Source of the DNA: a virus
DNA length: 23,382 nt
Reading direction: 5' to 3' (one strand)
Virus record (IMG/VR): IMGVR_UViG_3300032087_000476
Location: 1 to 23,382 of that record
Under the pieces are notes generated by a model, which searched no databases, was not told the origin of the DNA, and worked only from the letters and a program-made list of their open reading frames with translations. Position numbers and translations under genes: made by a program. Each line of letters opens with the position of its first letter. Within the stretch, counting starts at the first letter, position 1. This document shows, piece by piece, positions 10,701 through 16,923 of the stretch.

Positions 10701-13700
10701 AAGAGCACGAGAGTCTACAAAATATACTAAAAGCAATGTATCTTATGTAGGTATGCCTTTTGGCCCTATAGTTTCAGATGCCATTACAATGATACAACAA
10801 GGAATTATACCAACTGTAGGCTATAAAGTTCCTGTTCTTTCTGGAAGTTATTTTGGCAGACAAATTTTGGGTGACGATACAGTAACGAGATATAGAAGAG
10901 GCTTGAGAAGAACTCAAGATGAAACATTTGGATTTCTTACTGAACAGTTTCCAGAAGCTCCTAAGTCACTTCAATTTAAGTATGGTGGTATTGTTAAGGG
11001 TGCTAAAGAAGCAGGCTCAGAAGTAGGCTCAGCACTTACAGAACTGTTTGGTAAAACAAAAAAACCTACAGATTTTGAACAGCAAATGGAGCTGTCTCAG
11101 CTAGATGGCGATTTTGTAACTACACTTACAACAGCAACAAAAGGGTTAATAAAAGAAGAAGAGATAATAAAAACTGCTAATAATCTTGAGCAGGCTGTTG
11201 TTGTTAAATTAAATGATGGACAGCTTCAAATAAACGAATACGATGCTGCAACTTTAGTTGATGCTAACATTCTTACATCTTTTAATTCTAGAGCAGGATA
11301 TTTGGAAGATGCCGAAAAAAGCACAAACTTCCAAAATGCAATGAATGAAACAAATTTAGTAAAAGCTAAAGGACATCTACAAGAATATCAAAAAGAATTA
11401 GGCTATGATGACAATCAAATCTTTGCGCTTAAAACTATTGATGAAATAGAAGATACGGCAAACAACAAAGATGTAATTAAAGACTTTGTTAATTCAGAAG
11501 CTTTCAACTTAAAACAGGCTTATGATAGAATTTCTATAAAAGTTTCTGATGAAGACATAGCTAAAGCTGAAGCTGCTAAGTTTGATGATAATACTTTAGA
11601 AAACACGCACGACTTTTTAACTGAAGTAATTAAGTTTAAAGAACCTTTAATTTCAGATGTGGGTGCACCGCAAGTTGCTACAAATGCAATTACAAAAATA
11701 GCAGCAAATGGAAATGTAAACTTTGAAAAGTTTGTAACTCCTAAAATTAATCCTGAAGAAAGACCTGACATGAGCTTGTCTGATACTGAGCGACAAGAAG
11801 CTTTAGAAAGTTTTGTTAAAGGTTCTGACACCTCTGAAAAAGTATACAGGTCAATCAGCAGCTTTACTCAAAGCGACTACAATATATCATTTGTATTTTC
11901 AAATGAAATAGGGACTCACGTAGGCTCTAAGGGCAGTGCTGAAACAATAAAGCTGCGAGATGCTCTTTACGATGCAATAGAAAAAGGTGCAGGAGTTATT
12001 TACGAAAAGCTTAAAAATCAAAAAAGCCGTCTAACTCAGGAAGATATTGATAAATATTTTGATATTGCAAAGAGTGTGGCTGATAGAGATGGTCGAGTTA
12101 TAAAAGACTCTGTAATGCAAGAAGGATATATAAGCGTTAAAAATCCTTTGCTTTATGATGGAGAAACATTTGTAGGTAACTGGAAGGCAGTTGACATATT
12201 AGAGAATCAAGATGCAAGTCTTGAGCTGCTTGCTAATATTGAAAGGTCAGGGATTGAAATAACCCGCAAACTTTCAGATGTTTTAAATCCTTTGCGTACA
12301 AGAGCTAAAGACATTAAAGCTAGACCAGAAGATAACCTAGAGCAGTCTTTAGAAAAGATGCTGATGGAAAATGAGCTTACGATTGATTTTAGAAAAATGC
12401 TACAAGACTTAGGATTTGATGGCATTAAGTATGTAAATGAAATCGAAAAAGGTTTTGAAGGTCAATCGCCATTCTCTTACATTTTGTTTGAGCCTGAACA
12501 ATTTAAGCTTGTAGGTTCTGCTAAGTTTGATACTAAAGACCCCAGACACGGATTTAGTGCAGGAAAGCTAGTAACAAAAACACTAGCTAAACCTGTTACT
12601 GAAACTGTTAAAAGTATTTTTGCACCTAAAAAAGAATCTGGATTCTTTAGTCTTGCACATAAGGTTGCTTTAAATCTTGAAAGCTCTAAAGCTAAACCGG
12701 GCCAGTCATTTATTAATCAAATGAAAAAACAAGGCGTAAGTGATGAAGAACTAGATTGGACTGGAGCAACTGAAAAATTTGGAAACTCTAAGCCAGTAAC
12801 TAAAGAAGAAATTGTAAAACATTTTGAAGATACTGATTTTGATTTTGAAATATTAACAGGCCGACCTTCCAAAAAAGAAGCAGAAGTTACTGTGCAAGAT
12901 GACATGCCTGTACAGACTGCTGATGAGCCTAATGAATATGAAGATTTTTGGGAATGGGTTGAAAGAAACTATCCACATGAAGTTGATTTAGCTGATGATG
13001 TTCTTGAGGGTGCTGAATGGGATGAATGGTATGATTTAAGATTTTCAGAATTTAAAGATAAAGGACAAGGTGATTTTGTAAGTGCGCCAAAACATTTAGA
13101 TTTTTCTTTTGAAGGAAGAGAAACAGAAAACTATAGAGAGCTTATTTTTAAACTTCCAGAAAGATTTAAAAGAGTAAATCGAGATTATATGCACTATCAT
13201 TTTCCAGAAGTTGAAAATCCAGTAATGCACATTAGACTTGCTGATATTCAAGCTGTTGAAAAAGCAAAAAGATTTGATAAAAACTTGCTAATTGATGAAA
13301 TTCAGGCGGATGCTTCTCAACAAGCTAAAACCATAAAGAATGAAAGAAACACAAAGCAGGCTTACTTTACAAAAGAAGATGAAAGGGAGTTTTTAAATTT
13401 AACAGAGCAAAGAAAAAATATCCTTGAATCTGTTGGAGGCGATATAGAAGAAGCTCAAAAAATAGAAGGGTTTTTTGATAGAGAGTTTGAGTTAGAGCAA
13501 GTCTCCGCTAAAAGAGCTTCACTTATTCCTGACTTACCTTATAAAAATGAAAGGCGTTGGGGACTACAAGGCTTGCGTAAGGGTATGATAGTAGCAGCAG
13601 AAGAAGGCTATGATAACCTTGTTTTAATTAACGGAGAAATTCAAGCTATTAGAAACAGAAAGAAGGCTGCGGTTACTGAAACAATACTATTTAAAAGAGA

Positions 13701-14616
13701 TGATGGTACTTTTGGATTGCAGGGTGTATTGAAAGGCGGTGATGGCGTAGACGACTTTATGTTAAACTTTCAAACTATGGAAGAAGTAGAGGCTAGACTG
13801 CCAAAAATTATTGGTGAGAAAAATTCCAAAAAACTATTATCTTCTACTCCAGATAGTGAAGGAACCTACACACTTAAAGATGATATAATGTTTAAAGTAG
13901 GCGGTCAAAAATTCTATGACTTCTATGATAAAACTCTTGTTAAATATTTAGATACTTATTTTGCTAAAAAATATAATACTAAAATTACAAAAGAAAAATA
14001 CAGAAGATTTGACGAAATTGTTGAATTACCAACAATTAAAATAACTGACGAAATGAGAGAAGACATACTAAAAGGTCTAGCAATGTTTGCAGAGGGTGGC
14101 TACGTAATTCAAAAAGGCGACACTTTAACGAAGATTGCAGAAGAGCAAGGTATGACTGTTCAGGAAATAGCCGATATAAATAGAATCAAGAATGTAGATT
14201 TGATTTATGTCGGAGATACGCTGATGCTTGAAAGGCCTGAATCAGAAGATGTTATCTCTGAACAAGCTGAAAAAGTACAAGAAGCTGAGCCTATTGTAGA
14301 GCCACAGCCCTCTATGTTTGAGAAAGCTGAAGAAACTAAAGAGAGTGTTTTAAAAACTTTAGGTGGTGCAACAGATGAGGTTGTGTCGTCTATAAGCACT
14401 GCGCTTTCTGGAGCTACAGAAACAGTATCAGAGACTGCTACTAAAACAGGCTCTATACTTAAAAAGCTTTTAACTATGGACTTTGGTTCTGAAGGGCGTA
14501 CCGCAGAAAACATGACTGGTGCTACAGGTCAGCCTAAGACTGACGAGACTCCTGAGCCTGTTGAGCCTAAGAAAACTTTAAGAGAAAGATTAGCTGCAAT
14601 TAAACTACAAGGGTAA
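7714..14616 (+). CDS. Giant polyvalent-type internal virion protein with ADP-ribosyltransferase-like and LysM regions (2300 aa)
   Basis: One of the longest genes expected in a podovirus. Visible layout: N-terminal helical region; Gly/Ala-rich hydrophobic segments at about 147-178 and 237-270 (LASGALGAGFGLGLYG); a long helical region, of which 640-970 (ARYTNSVILQP, then a hydrophobic stretch) resembles large-polyvalent-protein helical domains (LPD38-like, tentative); an ADP-ribosyltransferase-like region at about 1375-1612 (VYRS with Arg1379, EIGTHVGS, LGFDGIKY, then SYILFEPEQFKLV with Glu1593 and Glu1595); a module at 1826-2128 (HFPEVENPVMHIR, LLIDEIQAD, AAEEGYDNL, MREDILKGL); a LysM repeat at 2130-2172 (YVIQKGDTLTKIAEEQGMT); and a charged low-complexity tail. 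Domain names are from memory of phage polyvalent proteins. A ribosome site (aaagga) lies upstream. It probably enters the host with the DNA; catalytic activity is unproven. Confidence 0.8.
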   Translation: MSKNAFDIASENYAVGNYNVGLSETAYNEARQNRVPVNYSVSDWEQDEDIIKSFEKLTDYLAENQSAARYLYDQATTGQDDDPAEFMRDLTFRLGAPISLATSLKDAPEDVKAAYRTLKTKWDKATVTGFGEQVERILDYGGDLLFNPETAVTVAGLMSGFGTMGTGTAVTIATRKAAQVKAKEALERAVKSSFAAAANNPKTALMSLGTVHGAAGEHLAQELDIAADIKSEEDYSVGSTLASGALGAGFGLGLYGVGKLAGKGYSAYKSKFGNKNFRDDTNIDESLSVDEGSAAFEEVLEAEFIPASAGDLVDEALRLEGEVGDLKVILDGGDNALNRTVTQLADDLGGGEKTQEEIRRIIRTAAANETTRAGRQKSIQQQLYILSSRLTGNFFGKAAGILSPITKFSGTARQLQKKLSYEFGIKYKVQDEVVEKDLSEVQREITGKMNERFRAIVDTLSLSEIDTKFAIDINAALSKRLRSYKDIKFDQFDDVTNAAINKAAVEVKQLYAEMGKDLADIGVIDKLQDNYIPRMWSRSAIEADPEGLERLFVEKAGFSPAEAKRTVADMLNLNKQIDEGVGGGHFFSAKRKINTILEDADFEKYLNTDVLATLHAYTFQYGKSLSKHRVLGVKNLKEFESFWIPRIKEEMEANGQVFDNKMRKGIVNLYKTATGEGLDRFGRTAQTAVDTYSFGNRVALLGMATLSSLTEVFLNIAKGGVINSVKGFGEAIEQSHKMITKDMESMLMTKHGMTAGEALSEMRKFSIHVDQALNQVGDRLAGDELVTEGLQNASNKFFRLNLLDQWTKFVQTVSHSTGKNLIDENIKKLAIDYKNVPMDRKGEILAGELAELGIDYKKAVDWFNAGAKKTDDFYKNDFLGGAARYTNSVILQPTAMSGIKPMLYSNPKTSFMFQLLSYPAAFTNTVIKGAVKAIATSPSRNAAKIGIAGLIMTGMARWTNYVRTGGESERNKTQSEIIFDAIARWGGNGILLDSLERARESTKYTKSNVSYVGMPFGPIVSDAITMIQQGIIPTVGYKVPVLSGSYFGRQILGDDTVTRYRRGLRRTQDETFGFLTEQFPEAPKSLQFKYGGIVKGAKEAGSEVGSALTELFGKTKKPTDFEQQMELSQLDGDFVTTLTTATKGLIKEEEIIKTANNLEQAVVVKLNDGQLQINEYDAATLVDANILTSFNSRAGYLEDAEKSTNFQNAMNETNLVKAKGHLQEYQKELGYDDNQIFALKTIDEIEDTANNKDVIKDFVNSEAFNLKQAYDRISIKVSDEDIAKAEAAKFDDNTLENTHDFLTEVIKFKEPLISDVGAPQVATNAITKIAANGNVNFEKFVTPKINPEERPDMSLSDTERQEALESFVKGSDTSEKVYRSISSFTQSDYNISFVFSNEIGTHVGSKGSAETIKLRDALYDAIEKGAGVIYEKLKNQKSRLTQEDIDKYFDIAKSVADRDGRVIKDSVMQEGYISVKNPLLYDGETFVGNWKAVDILENQDASLELLANIERSGIEITRKLSDVLNPLRTRAKDIKARPEDNLEQSLEKMLMENELTIDFRKMLQDLGFDGIKYVNEIEKGFEGQSPFSYILFEPEQFKLVGSAKFDTKDPRHGFSAGKLVTKTLAKPVTETVKSIFAPKKESGFFSLAHKVALNLESSKAKPGQSFINQMKKQGVSDEELDWTGATEKFGNSKPVTKEEIVKHFEDTDFDFEILTGRPSKKEAEVTVQDDMPVQTADEPNEYEDFWEWVERNYPHEVDLADDVLEGAEWDEWYDLRFSEFKDKGQGDFVSAPKHLDFSFEGRETENYRELIFKLPERFKRVNRDYMHYHFPEVENPVMHIRLADIQAVEKAKRFDKNLLIDEIQADASQQAKTIKNERNTKQAYFTKEDEREFLNLTEQRKNILESVGGDIEEAQKIEGFFDREFELEQVSAKRASLIPDLPYKNERRWGLQGLRKGMIVAAEEGYDNLVLINGEIQAIRNRKKAAVTETILFKRDDGTFGLQGVLKGGDGVDDFMLNFQTMEEVEARLPKIIGEKNSKKLLSSTPDSEGTYTLKDDIMFKVGGQKFYDFYDKTLVKYLDTYFAKKYNTKITKEKYRRFDEIVELPTIKITDEMREDILKGLAMFAEGGYVIQKGDTLTKIAEEQGMTVQEIADINRIKNVDLIYVGDTLMLERPESEDVISEQAEKVQEAEPIVEPQPSMFEKAEETKESVLKTLGGATDEVVSSISTALSGATETVSETATKTGSILKKLLTMDFGSEGRTAENMTGATGQPKTDETPEPVEPKKTLRERLAAIKLQG

Positions 14617-14640
14617 CGAATTTAAAAGTAAAATATTCGT
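14616..14640 (+). other. Possible small stem-loop between giant gene and endolysin
   Basis: ACGAAT at 14616-14621 is the exact reverse complement of ATTCGT at 14635-14640, giving a 6-bp stem with a 13-base AT-rich loop. It overlaps the last base of the preceding stop codon. No T-run follows, so it does not look like an intrinsic terminator. It could be an RNA processing or stabilising hairpin, or chance in AT-rich DNA. Confidence 0.25.
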
Positions 14641-14664
14641 AGGAACATTAGGAGACTTAGGGCT

Positions 14665-15027
14665 ATGAGTCAATTTAAATATTTTAAACTAGAAGACTTC
14701 AATTGTCAAGAGACAGGAGAAAATGAGATGTGTATAGACTTTATACACAGACTCGATGAACTGCGGGAAGCATGTGGCTTTCCGTTTATTATAACCAGTG
14801 GATACAGAAGCCCTGACCACTCAATTGAAAAGCGTAAGGAGAAACCGGGAACACATGCCAAAGGTATTGCAGCAGATATTAAAGTCACCAACGGAATACA
14901 GAAATATAAAATCGTTCAAGAAGCTATTAAAATGGGATTTGGCGGTGTTGGAATCGCTAGTAATTTTATCCATGTCGACAACCGCAGTTTGGATAGTAAT
15001 GGAACTGGCGTAATGTGGAGTTATTAA
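14665..15027 (+). CDS. Endolysin, M15-family peptidase (D-Ala-D-Ala carboxypeptidase / L-Ala-D-Glu peptidase type)
   Basis: A 120-residue zinc peptidase that would cut the peptide crosslinks of peptidoglycan at lysis. The M15 pattern is clear: SGYRSP at 45-50, GTHAKGIAAD with His64 and Asp71 (H-x6-D), and FIHVD with His103 as the third zinc ligand. The length fits a single-domain M15 phage endolysin with no added wall-binding domain. No signal peptide is seen, so export would depend on the holin encoded just downstream. The spacing to the holin gene is short, and a ribosome site for the holin begins at this gene's stop codon. The substrate bond cannot be decided from sequence alone. Confidence 0.88.
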   Translation: MSQFKYFKLEDFNCQETGENEMCIDFIHRLDELREACGFPFIITSGYRSPDHSIEKRKEKPGTHAKGIAADIKVTNGIQKYKIVQEAIKMGFGGVGIASNFIHVDNRSLDSNGTGVMWSY

Positions 15028-15032
15028 AGGAG
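15027..15032 (+). promoter_or_regulatory. Ribosome binding site that decides the holin start
   Basis: AAGGAG at 15027-15032 lies 8 bases before the ATG at 15041. The alternative GTG at 15032 overlaps this site and cannot use it, so the ATG is preferred. The site begins on the last base of the endolysin stop codon, which suggests translational coupling. Confidence 0.75.
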
Positions 15033-15040
15033 TGAATACT

Positions 15041-15439
15041 ATGTTACAATCATTAATCGGGCCTGTTACAGGATTACTAGACAAATTTATAGAGGATAAA
15101 GACAAAAAGAATGCTATCGCATTTGAACTTTCGACAATGGCAGAAAGACATGCACAGGAGCTTGCGAAAGCTCAACTTGAAGTTAATAAGGCTGAAGCGG
15201 CACATAAAAGCTTGTTTGTTGCGGGTTGGAGACCGGCTTGCGGTTGGGTCGCTGTGCTTGGCATGGCGAGTAACTTTTTGGTTATCCCAGTGGCCAACTT
15301 TGCGCTTGCTATGGCTGAATCTACGACTGTGGTTCCAGTCCTTGATTTAAGTCAAATGATGCCTGTATTGATGGGCATGTTAGGTCTAGGTGCTATGCGT
15401 ACTATGGAGAAAACCAAAGGCGTACAAAGGGAAAAGTAA
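15041..15439 (+). CDS. Holin, GTA-type 3TM holin family
   Basis: This 132-residue protein would form the inner-membrane lesion that releases the endolysin. Residues 1-58 are charged and helical (an Ala/Glu/Lys-rich stretch at about 33-55). They are followed by FVAGWRPACGWVAVLGMASN and a hydrophobic stretch to about 92, then a second hydrophobic segment at 105-119 (LSQMMPVLMGMLGLGAM) and a basic end (KTKGVQREK). The GWRPxxGW signature is typical of the GTA_holin_3TM family. An in-frame GTG at 15032 would add three residues but overlaps the ribosome site. It sits directly after the endolysin, a standard lysis pair. No spanin genes were recognised next to it. Confidence 0.82.
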   Translation: MLQSLIGPVTGLLDKFIEDKDKKNAIAFELSTMAERHAQELAKAQLEVNKAEAAHKSLFVAGWRPACGWVAVLGMASNFLVIPVANFALAMAESTTVVPVLDLSQMMPVLMGMLGLGAMRTMEKTKGVQREK

Positions 15440-15440
15440 T

Positions 15441-15626
15441 ATGGCAGCTAAGAAAAAGAAGTCAACAGTAAATAAAGCAGGGAATTACACTAAGCCTACT
15501 ATGCGTAAGAGATTGTTTGAGAAGATTAAAGCAGGCTCAAAAGGAGGCAGGGCAGGACAGTGGAGTGCGAGGAAAGCTCAGATGCTTGCTCGTGAATATA
15601 AAGCTAAAGGTGGAGGTTACAAGTAA
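15441..15626 (+). CDS. Small basic protein, GQWSARKAQ motif family (61 aa)
   Basis: The start is the ATG at 15441, one base after the holin stop. The frame is open upstream inside the holin gene, but the coupled ATG gives a clean lysine-rich N-terminus (MAAKKKKSTV). The core is KAGSKGGRAGQWSARKAQML and the end is KAKGGGYK. I recall this GQWSARKAQ...GGGY pattern in many small phage and giant-virus proteins of unknown function; the name of the domain family is not certain. The strong positive charge suggests nucleic-acid or other polyanion binding, which is inference. It is the first of six small genes that follow the lysis pair. Confidence 0.75.
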   Translation: MAAKKKKSTVNKAGNYTKPTMRKRLFEKIKAGSKGGRAGQWSARKAQMLAREYKAKGGGYK

Positions 15627-15769
15627 TGAAAGTAAAAGCACCAAAAGGTTATCATTGGATGAAACAAAAGAACGGCTCTTTTAAACTTATGAAGCACAAA
15701 GGCAAGTTTGTACCACATAAAGGTGCAAGCCTGACTGCAGACTTTGCCATACAAAAGGTACACAAGTAA
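15626..15769 (+). CDS. Tiny basic protein (47 aa), unknown function
   Basis: This gene starts with the A of the previous stop codon (TAATG at 15624-15628) and ends in another TAATG that opens the next gene. The product, MKVKAPKGYHWMKQKNGSFK onward, has 12 lysines in 47 residues plus Trp and Tyr in the GYHWM motif and ends in QKVHK. The exact stop-start overlaps on both sides and the sustained lysine-rich composition argue for a real gene. No family was recognised with confidence. Confidence 0.7.
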   Translation: MKVKAPKGYHWMKQKNGSFKLMKHKGKFVPHKGASLTADFAIQKVHK

Positions 15770-15882
15770 TGCCATATTCTAAATACAGCAAAAAACAAAA
15801 GAAACTGGCGGCAGTAGCACCGCCACGTAAAAAGATTACCGCTGCAGATTTAAAGAAGGTAAGAAAAAAGAGGAAGAAGTAA
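15769..15882 (+). CDS. Tiny very basic protein (37 aa), unknown function
   Basis: This gene lies between two TAATG overlaps, sharing one base with the gene on each side. The product has 13 lysines and 3 arginines in 37 residues and ends in KKVRKKRKK. The middle, LAAVAPPRKKITAADLKK, is the only non-repetitive part. It is too small for fold prediction by eye. Coupled starts on both sides support expression. DNA packaging or nucleic-acid binding is possible but unsupported. Confidence 0.6.
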   Translation: MPYSKYSKKQKKLAAVAPPRKKITAADLKKVRKKRKK

Positions 15883-16124
15883 TGGCACTAAAAAAATCTC
15901 AAAAGTCTTTAAAGCGTTGGACAAAGCAAAAGTGGCGTACACCTAGCGGAAAGCCTAGTGGAAAAACTGGCGAGGTTTATGCACCATCTAAGACTATAAA
16001 GAAACTCAAGTCAACTGCTGCGGGTAGAAAGAAGCTTGCAGCAGCAAATAAAAAGAAGCGAGAAGCTACTAAGAAAGGCAAGCAACACGCTAGACATGGT
16101 TTACATAAAGGTAAGAAAAGATAA
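15882..16124 (+). CDS. Small basic protein with WTKQKWRTPSGKPS motif (80 aa)
   Basis: Starts in the TAATG at 15880-15884. The N-terminus MALKKSQKSLKRWTKQKWRT is followed by SGKPSGKTGEVYAPSKTIKK and a C-terminal half of Lys/Ala/Arg-rich helix (RKKLAAANKKKREATKKGK). I recall this WTKQKWRT...SGKPS...GE.Y.P pattern in small proteins of marine phages and some large DNA viruses. The function is unknown to me. The motif and chain position make the coding call strong. Confidence 0.8.
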   Translation: MALKKSQKSLKRWTKQKWRTPSGKPSGKTGEVYAPSKTIKKLKSTAAGRKKLAAANKKKREATKKGKQHARHGLHKGKKR

Positions 16125-16137
16125 AGGAGATAAAATT

Positions 16138-16386
16138 ATGTTTATGGTGATAGGTAAAAAATTAAAAAACGCAGTAGCAAAGGGAACCAACACTATTGAA
16201 GAAACGAATGAAAAATTAAAAAAAGAAGCAGTCAGGGCTGCAAAGGAAGGCTATCTTGATGCAAAAGGAGGCTATCTTGATGCAAAAAAAGCAACAGCTA
16301 AAGCTGCAAAAGAAGCTGCACATAAATTTAAAAATGTTTTTGAGTTAGAAGGTTTTAGTAGCGGTGGAAAGGTTTCTAAAAAATGA
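16138..16386 (+). CDS. Lys/Ala-rich helical small protein with internal tandem repeat (82 aa)
   Basis: The start is placed at the ATG at 16138, which has AAAGGAGA about 7 bases upstream. The same frame is open further back inside the preceding gene. The product is a charged helical protein (MFMVIGKKLKNAVAKGT start) with two copies of GYLDAK separated by GG at residues 38-51, reflecting an 18-bp repeat at 21-bp spacing. It ends in GFSSGGKVSKK. The last codon and stop overlap the next ATG (ATGA). Heptad-like Ala/Lys spacing suggests an extended helix. No family was recognised. Confidence 0.7.
   Translation: MFMVIGKKLKNAVAKGTNTIEETNEKLKKEAVRAAKEGYLDAKGGYLDAKKATAKAAKEAAHKFKNVFELEGFSSGGKVSKK
16249..16287 (+). 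repeat. In-frame tandem duplication, 18-bp identical units at 21-bp spacing
   Basis: GGCTATCTTGATGCAAAA occurs at 16249-16266 and again at 16270-16287. The 21-base offset keeps the reading frame, so the protein gains an extra GYLDAKG. The lack of divergence between copies suggests a recent slippage event. Confidence 0.9.
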
Positions 16387-16697
16387 GAGAAGATTATAAA
16401 AAAGGTGGTAAAGCTAAAAAGAAAGACCCTCGATTAGCTAGGGCAGGCGTTAGCGGATATAACAAGCCTAAGCGCACCCCTAACCACAAAACTAAATCAC
16501 ATGTTGTTGTGGCTAAGGTTGGCGATAAAATAAAAACTATACGCTTTGGTCAACAAGGCGTAAAAGGTGCAGGCAAGAATCCTAAAACTGCTAAGGATAA
16601 AGCCCGAAAGAAAAGTTATTATGCGAGACATAACGCACAGGATAGAAACCCCTCTAAACTATCTGCACGTTATTGGTCACATAAGGTTAAGTGGTAG
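16383..16697 (+). CDS. Small basic marine-phage protein, RFGQQGVKG / YWSHKVKW family (104 aa)
   Basis: Overlaps the previous stop as ATGA. The sequence contains KKDPRLARAGVSGYNKPKR, TPNHKTKSHVVVAKVGDK, IRFGQQGVKGAGKNPK and a terminal SARYWSHKVKW. I recall this pattern as a conserved family of unknown function common in marine phages (possibly DUF6321; the number is from memory). It is the last gene of the rightward block and runs 11 bases into the end of the opposing gene. A strand-like centre flanked by basic tails suggests a small structured nucleic-acid-binding protein; this is inference. Confidence 0.82.
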   Translation: MREDYKKGGKAKKKDPRLARAGVSGYNKPKRTPNHKTKSHVVVAKVGDKIKTIRFGQQGVKGAGKNPKTAKDKARKKSYYARHNAQDRNPSKLSARYWSHKVKW

Positions 16698-16911
16698 CGT
16701 TAAACGCAGCCAGTTCTTTTTCAAGAAAATCGTGCATGTTTTCTAGCTTGGGTTTAGCCTCACGAATAATCTTTCGTACTAGCACAAGTTCATTATCCTT
16801 AAAAACTTCATGCAATCTATCTTCGGGTAAGCCACCTAGTTCCGTTAGGATGGCTCCCGAATGATTGACAATAATTTTAAATGATAGTAAATTAGCTTCC
16901 TTTGCTTTCAT
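16687..16911 (-). CDS. Hypothetical protein (74 aa), last gene of the leftward operon
   Basis: AAGGAG in a good position (8 bases) precedes the ATG at 16911, and this site lies across the end of the reductase gene, so the two are tightly coupled. The product (MKAKEANLLSFKIIVNHSGA onward) is predicted by eye to be mainly helical, with ILTELGGLPEDRL, FKDNELVLVRKIIREAK and LENMHDFLEKEL. The final 11 bases overlap the opposing small basic gene tail to tail. No family was recognised. Confidence 0.7.
   Translation of the reverse strand: MKAKEANLLSFKIIVNHSGAILTELGGLPEDRLHEVFKDNELVLVRKIIREAKPKLENMHDFLEKELAAFNATT
16692..16721 (+). terminator. Weak hairpin plus T-run at the convergent junction
   Basis: TGGT-A-GCG at 16692-16699 can pair with CGC-A-GCCA at 16705-16712 around a TTAAA loop, with one A-A mismatch and one G-T pair. 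Bases 16713-16721 (GTTCTTTTT) then give a short T-run on the plus strand. This would end the rightward transcript just after its last stop. The stem is short and only moderately stable. Confidence 0.3.
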
Positions 16912-16923
16912 TCACATATCTCC

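Noticed and set aside
14798-15013. Second plus-strand frame inside the endolysin gene
   Set aside because: The M15 zinc motif is in the other frame, and this one has no recognisable features.
15032-15040. GTG at 15032 as the holin start
   Set aside because: It overlaps the AAGGAG ribosome site, while the ATG at 15041 has ideal spacing.
15111-15350. Alternative frame inside the holin gene as an embedded spanin
   Set aside because: It lacks a lipobox and a clear signal anchor, has no good ribosome site, and its Leu/Arg-rich sequence looks like a shifted reading of the holin.
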